64,000 nt of DNA from FEN-1219 sp963744305 (GCA_963744305.1 CAVUTF010000004.1:1-64000), one strand, 5' to 3'; positions 1-8,953 are shown, numbered from the stretch's first letter. The notes: generated from the sequence alone by a model not told the origin. Numbers and translations are program-made.

Positions 1-110
1 TGACCTAGGAGGACGGCAAGCGCGTTGGAATCTACAGTTCCGTAACGCGGGCGTCTGCTTTGCACTCAACCCAGCCGTCGGCCGGGCGCGGGGCTCAGAC
101 GGATGGCCGA

Positions 111-671
111 TCAGAGGCCGGCCGGGTTCGGAAGCCCGGAGTCACGGCTGTTCGGGCTATCCGTCCCGGGCCCTGGGGACTCTATGGCGGACGACTGGCT
201 CTGAATGTCGCGCACGAGGCGCCGCCCGTCTGCGGATCGCTGGGCGTCCCCTTCTGCCCACTGCTCGACGGTCCTGCACTCTCGTCGCGTAAATCGTGTG
301 CCGGTGACGCTAATCTTGCGGCAGACTTGCTGAACCTGCGGCGACTCGGGTTTGATTGTGACGATCCGCGCGTTCCTTTCGATCGCGGCGAGCTCCTCGG
401 CATCGGTTGATTGCCTGCGCTCGCGCTCGCTGGCGCCGGTTTCGGCTGCGTCCGACTCCGCCGCTTCCGCGGCGGCTTCGTGCTGGTGCGCTTCCGCGGC
501 GGCGCTGTGCTGGTCCGCTTCCGCGACGGCTTTGTTCTGGTCTACAGCTTCCTGCGCGGAGACAGCGGATGTGACCGTGAGTGCAAACCAACCCCCGGCG
601 AACATGACCATGCAGATTTTCCAGTCCACCGTGCGCTCGCGGGGCGGATGCGAAATGCCGACTGGATACAT
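111..671 (-). CDS. Secreted Ala/Glu/His-rich protein with C-terminal CRxxxxTGxR motif
   Basis: About 186 aa from the chosen start. The first 40 residues hold a hydrophobic segment (MVMFAGGWFALTVTSAVSAQ), so export is likely; an internal ATG at 611 would give a tighter signal peptide. The middle is a low-complexity Ala/Glu/His/Gln tract with repeated AAAEA- and QH-type units, probably extended or helical. The C-terminal part carries CRKISVTGTRFTRRECRTVEQW. From memory, small exported proteins of Xanthomonadales-like bacteria share this pattern of two cysteines flanking a TGxR. No function is known to me. A longer reading frame continues upstream to 818 but has no signal-like start. The first 110 bases of the window contain nothing I can support. 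Confidence 0.55.
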   Translation of the reverse strand: MYPVGISHPPRERTVDWKICMVMFAGGWFALTVTSAVSAQEAVDQNKAVAEADQHSAAAEAHQHEAAAEAAESDAAETGASERERRQSTDAEELAAIERNARIVTIKPESPQVQQVCRKISVTGTRFTRRECRTVEQWAEGDAQRSADGRRLVRDIQSQSSAIESPGPGTDSPNSRDSGLPNPAGL

Positions 672-961
672 AAGCCCGCCTCCGGTTCCGGTTGGCATCG
701 ACGATAACATCCACGCCGTATGATGGCCATACATCGGGCTCTGACACGGCCTTTGAGAGTACTTGGCAGCCGTCGCGTGCGCGTGCGCCGCGTCCGCCGC
801 CGCGCAAGAAGGCCCCAAAGCTCGGCGTGCCCGCGAGTCGTTTTGTTTTGGCTAATCAGCGCGCCCGCGGCGAGCGACTCGAGTGCATTCCCAAACGGCC
901 GCTCATTCTGGAAGCGGCATAGAACTAAGGCGAACCGGCCGCGCCCGACCCAACCCGGTAG

Positions 962-1357
962 TTATCTTCCATCCCTGGGGACGCTGGCCCAAAGCAGCTC
1001 GCCCGTGCTTGCCAAAGTGACCGAGGCCGCGTTTGCGGTATTGGTGCCGTTTCTCGCGCCGAATCCGTCAACGTTGATGACGTCGCCCGCTTTCACTTTG
1101 TCGCGTCCCCAGCCGAGCCGGAGCAAATCGTTTATACCGACGAGCTCGATCGCCCAGTTCTGGACGTTACCGTTGTCGTCTTTGGCGTCGATGAAGACCC
1201 ACGCGTGCGGATTCGTCCATTCGATTTTAGTGACGGTGCCCGTCAACTTGACGGGCCGGTTGATGTCGAACTCGGCGGCAAACGCGTGGTGTGACGCAGC
1301 AGGTGCGGCCGCGAGAAGCCACGCCGCGCCAACGAAAACCAAGAACACAGATTTCAT
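962..1357 (-). CDS. DUF6152 family exported protein (stand-alone domain)
   Basis: 131 aa. A clear signal peptide (MKSVFLVFVGAAWLLAAAPA) is followed directly by SHHAFAAEFD, then LTGTVTKIEWTNPHAWVFID, the family signature with a paired His near the mature N-terminus and a W-x-NPH motif. The domain then ends, whereas the other copies in this window continue into a second domain. A GAGGAG Shine-Dalgarno sits just before the ATG. It is divergent from the gene at 1457, which encodes only the second domain; the pair may be a split version of the fused architecture. Probably periplasmic, function unknown. It is one of five DUF6152 copies here. Confidence 0.85.
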   Translation of the reverse strand: MKSVFLVFVGAAWLLAAAPAASHHAFAAEFDINRPVKLTGTVTKIEWTNPHAWVFIDAKDDNGNVQNWAIELVGINDLLRLGWGRDKVKAGDVINVDGFGARNGTNTANAASVTLASTGELLWASVPRDGR

Positions 1358-1375
1358 GACCGGGCTCCTCGCGAA

Positions 1376-1408
1376 TCTAACCGGCTGTCGATAGTGACCG
1401 GCGTTAGA
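1376..1408. promoter_or_regulatory. Inverted repeat between divergent genes
   Basis: TCTAAC (1376-1381) is the exact reverse complement of GTTAGA (1403-1408), in the 99-base gap between the divergent DUF6152 gene and its partner-domain gene. It could be an operator serving both promoters. The outer boxes resemble integron R boxes, but no L boxes are present. Confidence 0.25.
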
Positions 1409-1456
1409 GATCGGCTACGATGGCGTCAATCCTAGCACCAACCTTCGGCAGGCAGC

Positions 1457-2521
1457 ATGAAACGGCTACTCGCGACGTTGGTTTTGTTGGCGTCAGCCAC
1501 ACCATTGGCGGCACAGTGGCTGACACTCGCTACACCGGGTATCCCGCGCACGGCCGACGGCAAGCCGGATCTCTCCGCGCCCGCGCCGCGCACCGCTGAC
1601 GGTCGTCCCGAACTGACCGGTTTGTGGCGCTGCGCCGGGGTGCGCGGCGACCTGCGCGACGAGACCAAGGTCCAGGCGTGGGCGCGCACTGCGATGGCCG
1701 AGCACGAGAGTAACTACTACCGAGATGGCCCTCACATGCAGTGCCTGCCGCAGGGGCCGAGCTACATCGCGGGTGCGGGTGGCGGTGGGGGTAGCTTGCG
1801 AAGGATCGTGCAGAGTCCGACCGTGATCGCGATCCTCAACCGGGACCCGACCTATCGTCAGATCTTCACGGACGGCCGAGCGCTCGAGCCGGATCCGCTG
1901 CCAATCTGGCAGGGCTACTCCGTCGGCCGTTGGGACGGCGATACGCTCGTAGTCGAGAGCAACGGCTACAACGACAAGACCTGGCTGCACCCCGAAGGGT
2001 TATCGCACACGGAGCGCCTACGCATCACGGAGCGTTACCGTCGCCTGGACTTCGGGCACATGCAGGTGGAGGTCACGTACGAGGATCCCGGCACGTTCGA
2101 CTCACCGCTGCGTGTAGTCGTCGCACTGGAATACGCGGCGGACGACGAGATGCTCGAGCTCGTATGCAACGAGGCCTCCGAGGGAGGCACGAAACATTGG
2201 GTCGGCGACAAGACCGCAGACGCTCAGGCAACTGCAGTCGAAGTCGCTCCGGAGATCCTCGCCAAATACGTTGGTACGTATCAGGGCATTTGGCTCGATA
2301 ACCCGACCACGGTCGAAGTCACTCTCGAAGACGGCGCGCTGTTCTTGCGAAGGAATGGCGGTGAAAAATCCCAGCTGGTTGCGCAGTCCGAGACCACGTT
2401 CGTATGCAGCACCTGCCAGTGGGGCCAGCCGTACGTTTTCACTCGCGAGGGCGACGGGATGGCGACTGAGGTCCGCGAGGTGCAGGTTTCGGGCGCATGG
2501 ATATTCAAGCGCGTGCAGTAA
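1457..2521 (+). CDS. Exported protein of the DUF6152-partner domain family
   Basis: 354 aa with a signal peptide (MKRLLATLVLLASATPLAAQ). An N-terminal repeat, PRTADGKPDLSAPAPRTADG, leads into GLWRC; this start is common in a large family of exported proteins in Acidobacteria and soil gammaproteobacteria. The core holds RQIFTDGRALEPDPLPIWQGYS, VGRWDGDTLVVESNGYNDKTWL, HTERLRITERYRR and, near the end, LELVCNE. The GRWxGDTLVV..F/Y..T and ERxx segments recur in the C-terminal halves of the DUF6152 proteins at 6170, 11200, 14041 and 15073, so this is the same domain without DUF6152. Periplasmic, function unknown. About 70 extra residues at the C-terminus contain a CSTC pair. The frame is intact. 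Confidence 0.8.
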   Translation: MKRLLATLVLLASATPLAAQWLTLATPGIPRTADGKPDLSAPAPRTADGRPELTGLWRCAGVRGDLRDETKVQAWARTAMAEHESNYYRDGPHMQCLPQGPSYIAGAGGGGGSLRRIVQSPTVIAILNRDPTYRQIFTDGRALEPDPLPIWQGYSVGRWDGDTLVVESNGYNDKTWLHPEGLSHTERLRITERYRRLDFGHMQVEVTYEDPGTFDSPLRVVVALEYAADDEMLELVCNEASEGGTKHWVGDKTADAQATAVEVAPEILAKYVGTYQGIWLDNPTTVEVTLEDGALFLRRNGGEKSQLVAQSETTFVCSTCQWGQPYVFTREGDGMATEVREVQVSGAWIFKRVQ

Positions 2522-2627
2522 CAACCGAACTCGCCATAGTAGCGACGAGTAGATCGAATGACGTCCTCCCGTCGCTTGTCTCCCTGATTCGCCGTTACGC
2601 AGTCTCGCGCAACTTGGAGCAGATCGA

Positions 2628-4724
2628 ATGGCTCGAATGATGGAGGCAATGCGGCAAGCAAAAGCGAATGGCGAACTGGAATTCCACGCTGGCACCCGGC
2701 CTGATGAGCAACCTGGGTTCTCTCTCCGCACGGTATTCTGGATTCTGGCCAGTGCTGCTTGCTATTACCTGGCGACGCGAACCGCCTGGGTGCTGATGTT
2801 TTCCCGACAGCAAGGTATCCCTTTTCTTTCCTCCGCACGCGGTCCTCGTTTCCATTCTGCTGCTCGTCCCCACCCGGCACTGGTGGGCCTACACGCTGGC
2901 CGCCGCTTGCAGTCACTACTTCGCCACGCAGCAGGAGCATTGGCCGCCTCTCTATGCACTGCACTGCGAGGCTTTCGATGCCGTGAAGAATGTTTTGACG
3001 GCCGCCGGGATTCGCATGTTCATCAAGTCGCCGTTCCATCTCATCAGCCTTCGTGAAGCCATCATCTTTGTCCTGATCGCGGTGATCATCGTTCCTGTTT
3101 GGGACGGCCTTCTGGGGCGCCGCCTTCACCGTCTCCAATCACTTTGGAACTCACTACTGGGTCGAATGGCGCAACCTCAGCATCTCGAATGGAGTGACAG
3201 CGATCGTGCTGGTGCCGGTCATCCTGATTGGCGTCCACCAGCTATTCACAAAAGGGTTCAAAGCCGCACCCAGGCGCATTCTGGAAGCATGCTTCCTTGC
3301 CGTGGGCATTCTCGCGGTCGGATACGCTCGCCTTCGATCGGTTGCCTGCGGGACCGGACACTTCGCCCGCGCTCCTCTATGCACCCGTTCCCCTGCTCAT
3401 CTGGGCGGCCCTCCGCTTTGGGCTTGGAGGCATGAGCGCCTCCATGCTGGTCATCACGATCCTGGCGATCTGGGGAACGATGCAGGGACGCGGGCCGTTC
3501 CTGACGCAAACCCCCTCGGAAAACGCACTGGCCCTGCAGTTGTTCCTCCTGATGGCGGCCACTCCACTGATGTTGCTCGCGGTCGCTATCGATGACGAAA
3601 GACGGTCGAAGGAGGCGTTGCGCGTCAGCGAGGAGCGCATGAGCCTGGCGGTGGAGAGCGCGCAATTGGCGCTGTGGGATTGGGACGTGGCGAACGACAG
3701 GGTCTGGATGACGGACGAAGGACGGAAGTTCTTCGGCTTCGAGCCGGGCGAACCCCTTCATTTCACTGCCAACCTGGCCGGACGCGTCCATCCCGACGAT
3801 AGCGCCGTGCGTGCGACGGCGATCCAGCACGCGCTGGAGACTGGCGGTTCTTATGAGGCGGAGTATCGCATCATCCTGCCCGATGGCTCGGTGCGATGGA
3901 TCGCCGCGCGCGGCCGCCCAAGCCCCGCCGTAAATGACGCACCTCCGCGAATACTCGGCGTCTCGATGGACATCACGCGCCAAAAGCAGGCTGGTGCGGA
4001 GGCGCAGCTGCAGCGGGAGGAGCTGGCGCATCTTTCCCGCGTGGCCACCCTGAGCGCGCTCTCGGGTTCCCTCGCGCACGAGTTGAGCCAGCCGCTCAGC
4101 AGCATCCTCATCAATGCACAGGCGGGCCAGCGCTTCATGTCGCAGGACGCGCCCGACCTCGTCGAGCTTCGCGCCATCTTCGCGGACATCGTCAGCGCGG
4201 ACCGCCGCGCCGGAGAGATCATCGAGCGCCTGCGCACCATGCTGCGCCGCGGCGAGGTCGCGCTCCAGCCGGTGAGTGTGAATGAGAGTCTCGAAGAACT
4301 GCTCCGCCTCACCCGCAGCGATCTCATTGCGCGCGGTGTCTCCGTCTCGAATCTCACCACCGGCGACCTTCCCCCGGCCATGACGGATCGCGTGCAACTC
4401 CAGCAGGTCCTCCTCAACCTGATCGTGAACGCGTGCGATGCCATGGAATCGAATCCACCGGAAGACCGCAACCTCACGCTCACGACTTTCATCGCGCAGA
4501 ACGAGATGCGCATCGGCGTGCTGGACTGCGGAGTCGGTTTGCCGGACGACGTTGAGACCTTGTTTCAGCCGTTCCACACCACCAAGGATGGCGGCTTGGG
4601 CATGGGCCTTTCGATCTGCCGCACACTGGTGACCTCGCACGGCGGGAGGCTGTGGGCGGAGCGCAGGGCCGAGCGCGGCGCCGCATTCTATGTCGCGCTG
4701 CCTCTGGCCAAGGAGGACGCATGA
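2628..4724 (+). CDS. MASE1-PAS sensor histidine kinase (frame changes in MASE1)
   Basis: Reconstructed membrane histidine kinase. The first third is hydrophobic (YYLATRTAWVLMF, HAVLVSILLLVPTRHWWAY, ISLREAIIFVLIAVIIVPV, AIVLVPVILIGVHQLF), as in MASE1 sensors, but runs through three frames with changes near 2820, 3105 and 3330. From about 3228 the frame is continuous. It encodes a PAS fold (ALWDWDVANDRVWMTDEGRK), HisKA with phospho-acceptor His in GSLAHELSQPL, the N box LNLIVNACDAM, the ATP-binding loop DCGVGLPDD, FQPFHTTK, and the G2 box GLGMGLSICR. It autophosphorylates and would signal to the response regulator that starts in the ATGA overlap at its stop codon, but that gene is truncated. 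The intact kinase end beside a destroyed partner suggests a rearrangement. Confidence 0.8.
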
Positions 4725-4849
4725 TCGACGCGGCCACCATCGGCATCGTCGACGAGCCCTTCTTGCGAGCCCGCCAGCCCTACGGAGCGTTCCTAAAAAA
4801 ACCATCGAGGCATCAGCGCCCCACCAGGCGCCGCCCAACCCGTCGTTGA
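4721..4849 (+). pseudogene. Truncated FixJ/LuxR-type response regulator start
   Basis: ATG overlaps the kinase stop (ATGA) and follows an AAGGAGG ribosome site. The first residues, MIDAATIGIVDEPFLRA, look like the beginning of a receiver domain (normally ..IVDDDPSxxxA). Nothing after about 20 codons resembles a receiver, and there is no phospho-acceptor region or HTH. I read it as the stub of the kinase's cognate regulator, cut off at a rearrangement junction. The family is inferred from position and the IVD start only. Confidence 0.45.
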
Positions 4850-4852
4850 ACG
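4833..4852 (+). repeat. attC-like half-site (R'' and L'' boxes)
   Basis: GCCCAAC (4833-4839) matches the integron R'' consensus RYYYAAC. It is followed by a 5-base spacer and GTTGAACG, an L''-like box. No matching right half (L' then GTTRRRY) is visible downstream. It lies at the end of the response-regulator stub, so it may mark the breakpoint. Confidence 0.3.
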
Positions 4853-4887
4853 TTCGCTTTCGCGGAATTCTTACGTCCGCTTGCTGT

Positions 4888-4958
4888 GACCGTTTTCTGG
4901 CCGAAGTCGGACCTTTGTCCCGCAAAGTCGAATGTCCGAATGTGATCCGAAAACGGTC
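4888..4958. repeat. 71-base nested inverted repeat
   Basis: GACCGTTTTC (4888-4897) and GAAAACGGTC (4949-4958) are perfect reverse complements. Inside them TCGGAC pairs with GTCCGA, and near the tip CTTTG pairs with CAAAG. Such a structure could be a transcription terminator for the kinase operon or the palindromic relic of a small mobile element. Confidence 0.45.
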
Positions 4959-5076
4959 GTGGGCATCGGCTACCTGAGTACGCACACCGGGCAGGCGTGC
5001 GGGCTAGAAATGTGAGGTAGTTGCGTTCGTCAAAGCAGCCACCAGCCTTACACTTCGCGGCCTGTAAAGTGCGAAT

Positions 5077-5098
5077 CGGAACCCCACCCTCTCCGCCA
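5077..5098 (+). repeat. tRNA-Ser-like 3' end fragment (possible att site)
   Basis: GGAACCCCACCCTCTCCGCC plus a terminal A closely resembles the T-arm/acceptor end of bacterial tRNA-Ser (..GAATCCCACCCTCTCCGCCA). The rest of a tRNA is absent. Integrative elements often leave such 3'-end duplicates at one boundary. The match is judged from memory of tRNA-Ser sequences. Confidence 0.3.
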
Positions 5099-5139
5099 GT
5101 TCCTAGGGTGCGCCTTCGAACAGCCTTTGGAGACCGTTC

Positions 5140-5715
5140 ATGCGGCACGCATTGGCGTTGATTCTATGTCTCGGGCTCCAGACGGCAAACGCGCAGAGCA
5201 TGAGCGGCGGCTACGTAGGATTCGCGCTCGGAGCGATGGACTACGAAGAGGTCGACGAGGATCTCGGCGAGACGTTACACGACACCTCCACCGCCTACCG
5301 CTTCCTCGGCGGATATCGATTCTCCGACAACTTCGCCGTCGAAGGCGGGTGGGCGCGGACGAGCGGCCTGGAGGAGAGCATCGTCGAATCCATCCCTTTC
5401 TTCGGGCTGTTGACCCTTGATGTCGACGCCGAGCTCGAAGTTCTAACGGTGCGCGCGCTCGGCATCATTCCGTTCAGCAAAGTGAGCCTCTTCGGCGGCG
5501 CCGGCTATTTCGACGCCGAGGCGAACGTCTCGGTGAGCGTTTCGGGCTTCGGCAACGCGGGCGAGGGCGAAGCAAGCGACAGCGGCATCACGTTGTCCGG
5601 CGGAATCCAGTTCGATCTGAAACGCGTCAGCATTCGTGGTGAGTATGAATGGTTCGATACGCGCGACGAGATCGACGCCTCGGGCGTCGGCATCGGAGTG
5701 CTTTTCAGATTCTGA
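5140..5715 (+). CDS. Small outer-membrane beta-barrel protein
   Basis: 191 aa. The signal peptide MRHALALILCLGLQTANAQ precedes a chain of amphipathic alternating strands (GYVGFALGAMDYEEV, YRFLGGYRFSDNFAVEGGWA, VSLFGGAGYFDAEANVSVSV, GITLSGGIQFDLKRVSIRGEYEW). The last residue is an aromatic Phe (GIGVLFRF), typical of BamA-recognised barrels. Glycine-aromatic periodicity fits an 8-strand OmpA/OmpW-type porin-like fold. There is no periplasmic peptidoglycan-binding domain, so it is a barrel only. It starts 42 bases after the tRNA-like fragment and has no obvious operon partner. Its substrate, if any, is unknown. Confidence 0.75.
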   Translation: MRHALALILCLGLQTANAQSMSGGYVGFALGAMDYEEVDEDLGETLHDTSTAYRFLGGYRFSDNFAVEGGWARTSGLEESIVESIPFFGLLTLDVDAELEVLTVRALGIIPFSKVSLFGGAGYFDAEANVSVSVSGFGNAGEGEASDSGITLSGGIQFDLKRVSIRGEYEWFDTRDEIDASGVGIGVLFRF

Positions 5716-5776
5716 TGTCTCGATCGGGCGCGCAGGCGTGCTCGGGTTACCATGAGACTCCAGTGAGGGGGTTACG

Positions 5777-6070
5777 ATGCGTTTCACGGTTGCCTGCGCC
5801 GTTGCCTCAATCGGCATTGCGCTGAGCGCATTCGCGCAACCGCCGCACGTTGGAGCATGGGCAATCGACTACGCGAGCAGCGATCGCGGCGAGGTCGTGT
5901 GGGGATTCGATGATCTTGGTTCGCTGCTTTACTCGATCCTAATCTCGGATCCGGAGCTCCTCACACAGCCCGTCGAGCAGAAGCGCTCGTGGTTGCCGCG
6001 GCCGAATGAGAAAGTGCTGCCGTTCGATTGTCAGGAGCCGCGCGGCGAGCCGCAAAGCAGCACGCCCTGA
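5777..6070 (+). pseudogene. Truncated DUF6152-partner protein (signal peptide plus tail)
   Basis: 97 aa. An intact signal peptide (MRFTVACAVASIGIALSAFAQ) is followed by about 25 residues of unclear origin. Then comes LYSILISDPELLTQPVEQKRSWLP and a terminal FDCQEP, which align by eye with the last 40 residues of the 11200 gene (TISDPETFTEPV..WQWLPG..YECTLE). The DUF6152 domain and most of the partner domain are missing. A GAGGGGG Shine-Dalgarno suggests it could still be translated. It is most likely an internally deleted paralogue. Confidence 0.6.
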
Positions 6071-6169
6071 CTCGCGGCGAGCAGCTGGGATGGATATACT
6101 CAGAGAACGCTTATTCCGCCGCGGGCGTTCTGATATTTTCAGATTCGCGACGTTTGCCCGGAGCGCGCA

Positions 6170-7186
6170 ATGCCGACTCGGAATAGCCTGCTGATCGCCG
6201 CCGTTGCTTCTGTTGCGGTCCCCATCGCAGCTCTCGCCCATCACAGCCCGTCCGCCTTCGATCAGTCGAAGGAGGTCGTCATCGAAGGAACGATCACGAA
6301 GGTCGGCTGGATGAACCCCCACGTCTATTTCACCGTCGAGACGGCCGGTGCTGACGGCGCCACCATCGAGCAGGAGATTCACGCCGGCTCCGCCTCCGCG
6401 TTGACGGGGATGGGAGTGCCGCGCGACGCTCTCGCGGTCGGCCGCCGCGTCAGCGTGCGCGCGTTTCCGGCCCGCCGCGTCGGCGCGCGCGTCGTGCTCG
6501 GCTTCGAGTTGACGGCGGAGACCGGCGAGCTGTTCAGTCTCGAGTTCGTCGGCGGCAGTCGCGCCACAGCCGCGCGCGCCACGGTCGCCGCGGCCAGCCT
6601 CGCCGGCCGCTGGTTGCCGCAACGCACCGAGCTCGTTCGCTACGTCACCAGCGTCCGGGCGCGCTTGACCGCCGCGGGCCAGGCTTCCGCGGCCGACTTG
6701 GAGGGCTATCGTGCTTCGATGGCTCGCTGCGAAGCCGATGCTACACCGTTGGGCATGTTGCGCCCCATGGTACGTGACGTCACGGTCGGCGACGCCGGGG
6801 TGAGGATTGCCGTCGACTGGATGGACGCGGAGCGGATCATCCATCTCGACCAGTCGGAGCACCCCGCCGGCCTCGAGCCTTCGCTGCAAGGGCATTCGAT
6901 CGGCCGCTGGGAAGGCGACACCCTCGTGGTCGACACCGTGGGATTCACGCCACATCGGTCGGGCGTGACGGGCGGTGTTGCCTCAAGTCGGAGCAAGCAC
7001 GTCGTCGAGCGCCTGTCGCTCACCGAGGACAAGCTTCAGCTGAAGTTTGATGTCACCCTCGCGGACCCGGAGAGTCTCACGGAGCCGGTCCATTTCACGC
7101 AGCTCTGGGACCACCGCCCCGATATGCAGCCCTCGGGCGTAACCTGCGACCCCGGCGTCGCCGGGCGCTTCCTCGAGCTCGAGTGA
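6170..7186 (+). CDS. DUF6152 plus partner-domain exported protein
   Basis: 338 aa, intact. The signal peptide ends in LALAHHSPSAFD, placing HH at the mature N-terminus after ALA. The DUF6152 part (residues about 22-125) includes VIEGTITKVGWMNPHVYFTVE. After a linker, the second domain has VDWMDAERIIHLDQSEHPA, GHSIGRWEGDTLVVDTVGF, VERLSLTEDKLQLKFDVTLA and a terminal CDPGVAGRFLELE. Probably periplasmic, with unknown role. Its nearest relative here is the gene at 14041, which shares the HPAxLEPSxQGHSIGRWE block. It sits just upstream of the tannase gene with a 147-base gap, so it is not clearly in one operon with it. Confidence 0.8.
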   Translation: MPTRNSLLIAAVASVAVPIAALAHHSPSAFDQSKEVVIEGTITKVGWMNPHVYFTVETAGADGATIEQEIHAGSASALTGMGVPRDALAVGRRVSVRAFPARRVGARVVLGFELTAETGELFSLEFVGGSRATAARATVAAASLAGRWLPQRTELVRYVTSVRARLTAAGQASAADLEGYRASMARCEADATPLGMLRPMVRDVTVGDAGVRIAVDWMDAERIIHLDQSEHPAGLEPSLQGHSIGRWEGDTLVVDTVGFTPHRSGVTGGVASSRSKHVVERLSLTEDKLQLKFDVTLADPESLTEPVHFTQLWDHRPDMQPSGVTCDPGVAGRFLELE

Positions 7187-7333
7187 CGTGCGTACGGCAC
7201 CACCGCCGACGGCGCCCCGCGCTTCAAGCGAACGGCTCCCGCATTCGGAACGTCTGCCGAGGAACGCCGATAACTGGCATGGGGACAGAACCGGGTCAGC
7301 GTGGCGAGCCGCGCACGCAAGGGAGGAAGTGAG

Positions 7334-8873
7334 ATGAGATCGCCGATAGGCGCTGTAGTTGCCCTCATCGTTGTTCCCGGTCTGGCGTTCGTGCCGTGCG
7401 TAGCGAGCGCGGCGTCGTGCGAGAGCCTTGCGACGCTCGAACTCCCGCACACATCGATCACCGCAGCCAAAGATGTTGCGGCGGGAGCGTTCGTTGCGCC
7501 GCCCGGATTCCCAAGGCCGGTCTCGGTGGAAACAACATACGCGGATCTGCCGGCGTTTTGCCGCGTCGCGGGCTCGATCAAACCCAGCGCGGATTCCGAT
7601 ATCGGCTTCGAAGTCTGGATGCCGGCGCGAAATTGGAACGGCAAGTTCATCGGAGTTGGCAACGGCGGGTTTTCCGGCGAGATCTTCTATTGGTCGATGT
7701 CGGAGCCATTGAAGCGCGGCTACGCCGTTGCAGGATCCGATACGGGCCATCGTGGCGCGGGCGATGACGCAAGCTTTGCGCTTGGCCACGCGGAGAAAGT
7801 CGTCGACTTCACATACCGAGCCACGCACGAGATGACGGTCGCCGGAAAGGCGGTCGCCGCCGCGTTCTATGGCGCGCCGCCGGCGAAAGCGTTCTTCGCC
7901 GGGTGCTCCGCCGGTGGTCGCCAGGCGCTCACCGAAGCGCAAAAGTATCCCGATGACTACGACGCGATTGCCGCGGGCGCGCCCGCCCATCATTGGGGTA
8001 CTACCAGCGTCGGAGCTTTCTGGGCAAGCGCTGCGATGTTGAAGACACCGGCCAGCCAGTTACCACCGTCGGCCCTCTCGCTTCTGCACAAGGGAGCGCT
8101 CGATCGATGTGATGCGGCAGACGGCGTGACCGACCGTGTCATTGAAGACCCGCAGAGCTGCGCGTTCGATCCGCAAGTCCTCCAGTGCGCAGCCGGGGCC
8201 ACAACCGGCTGTCTCAACGCGGATCAGGTCGCGGCGGCGCGCGCGATCTATCGCGGGCCGTTCAACGCGCGCACAGGCGTGCCGATCATGCCCGGACTCC
8301 CCGTGGGCAGCGAGCTCGGCTGGAGCGTTCTCGTGCAGGGTGACGAGCCGATGAAGCTCATCCTCACGGGCCTGACGTCTCTCGTGTTTCAGGAACCCAA
8401 TTGGGACTATCGAACTTTCGACTGGGACAACGATGTCGAGCGCGTGCGCACGTCGCGAACGAGACTGCACGATGCGACCAATTCCGATGTCGGCGCATTC
8501 GTCGCGCGCGGCGGCAAGCTGCTCCTCTATCACGGTTGGACAGATCCGCTGATCGCGGCGCAGAACAGCATTGACTACGTCGCGCAAATCGAAGCCACGC
8601 TCGGCGCCGCGAAGACGCAGAAACGCCGTTCGACTCTTTCTCGCGCCAGGGATGAATCACTGCAGCGGTGGGGAGGGTCCTTCGGTCATCGACATCATCG
8701 GTGCGCTCGACGCCTGGTCGGATACGGGGCGCGCGCCAGAGGTCCTCAAGGCCAGCCGCCCGGTCGGCGCGCCGCCGCGTTCGCGGCCGCTGTGCGCGTA
8801 TCCGGCAGTTGCGCAATACCAGGGCAGCGGCAGTACTGACGATGCCGCAAATTTCGTTTGTGTGGCGAAGTGA
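7334..8873 (+). CDS. Tannase/feruloyl esterase family hydrolase (one frame change)
   Basis: About 513 codons, matching the family length. The ATG at 7334 follows GGGAGG and begins a signal peptide (MRSPIGAVVALIVVPGLAFV). Serine-hydrolase elements are all present: nucleophile Ser in FFAGCSAGGRQAL, Asp in LLLYHGWTDPLI, and His in LAPGMNHCSGG. The Cys next to the Ser and the Cys after the His form the family's characteristic disulfide linking the catalytic residues. One frame change near 8620 separates the body from the last 85 residues, which end RPLCAYPAVAQY..NFVCVAK. It is exported and hydrolyses ester bonds of aromatic acids (galloyl or feruloyl esters); the exact substrate cannot be read from sequence. 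Confidence 0.88.
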
Positions 8874-8883
8874 CCGAGGCACG

Positions 8884-8922
8884 AACGGCGTCTTGCGATT
8901 TGAATCCGGCAAGACGTCCGTT
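8884..8922 (+). terminator. Strong hairpin after the tannase gene
   Basis: AACGGCGTCTTGC (8884-8896) pairs with GCAAGACGTCCGTT (8909-8922) with one bulged base, giving a 13-bp stem and a 12-base loop, 10 bases after the tannase stop. There is no T-tract, so it is a terminator-like or mRNA-stabilising hairpin rather than a textbook terminator. Confidence 0.5.
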
Positions 8923-8953
8923 GGCCCCCGAGTGAAGAGCCGAGGATGTAACC

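Larger units (their letters stand above)
4853..5139. other. Non-coding junction region
   Basis: About 290 bases with no supportable gene, between the response-regulator stub and the outer-membrane barrel gene. It contains a nested inverted repeat (4888-4958) and a tRNA-Ser-like 3' end (5077-5098). Together with the attC-like half-site just upstream it reads as a composite recombination scar. Confidence 0.5.

Noticed and set aside
1376..1408. TCTAAC...GTTAGA as an attC site
   Set aside because: Only about 33 bases long, with no L boxes or central stem.
3258..4985. 575-codon open frame on the minus strand opposite the histidine kinase
   Set aside because: Arg/His-rich translation with no domain pattern. 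The plus strand has unmistakable kinase motifs; high GC makes long antisense frames common.
8884..8922. Hairpin after tannase as another attC site
   Set aside because: Continuous stem without the R/L box spacers or an extrahelical-base pattern; better read as a terminator-like hairpin.
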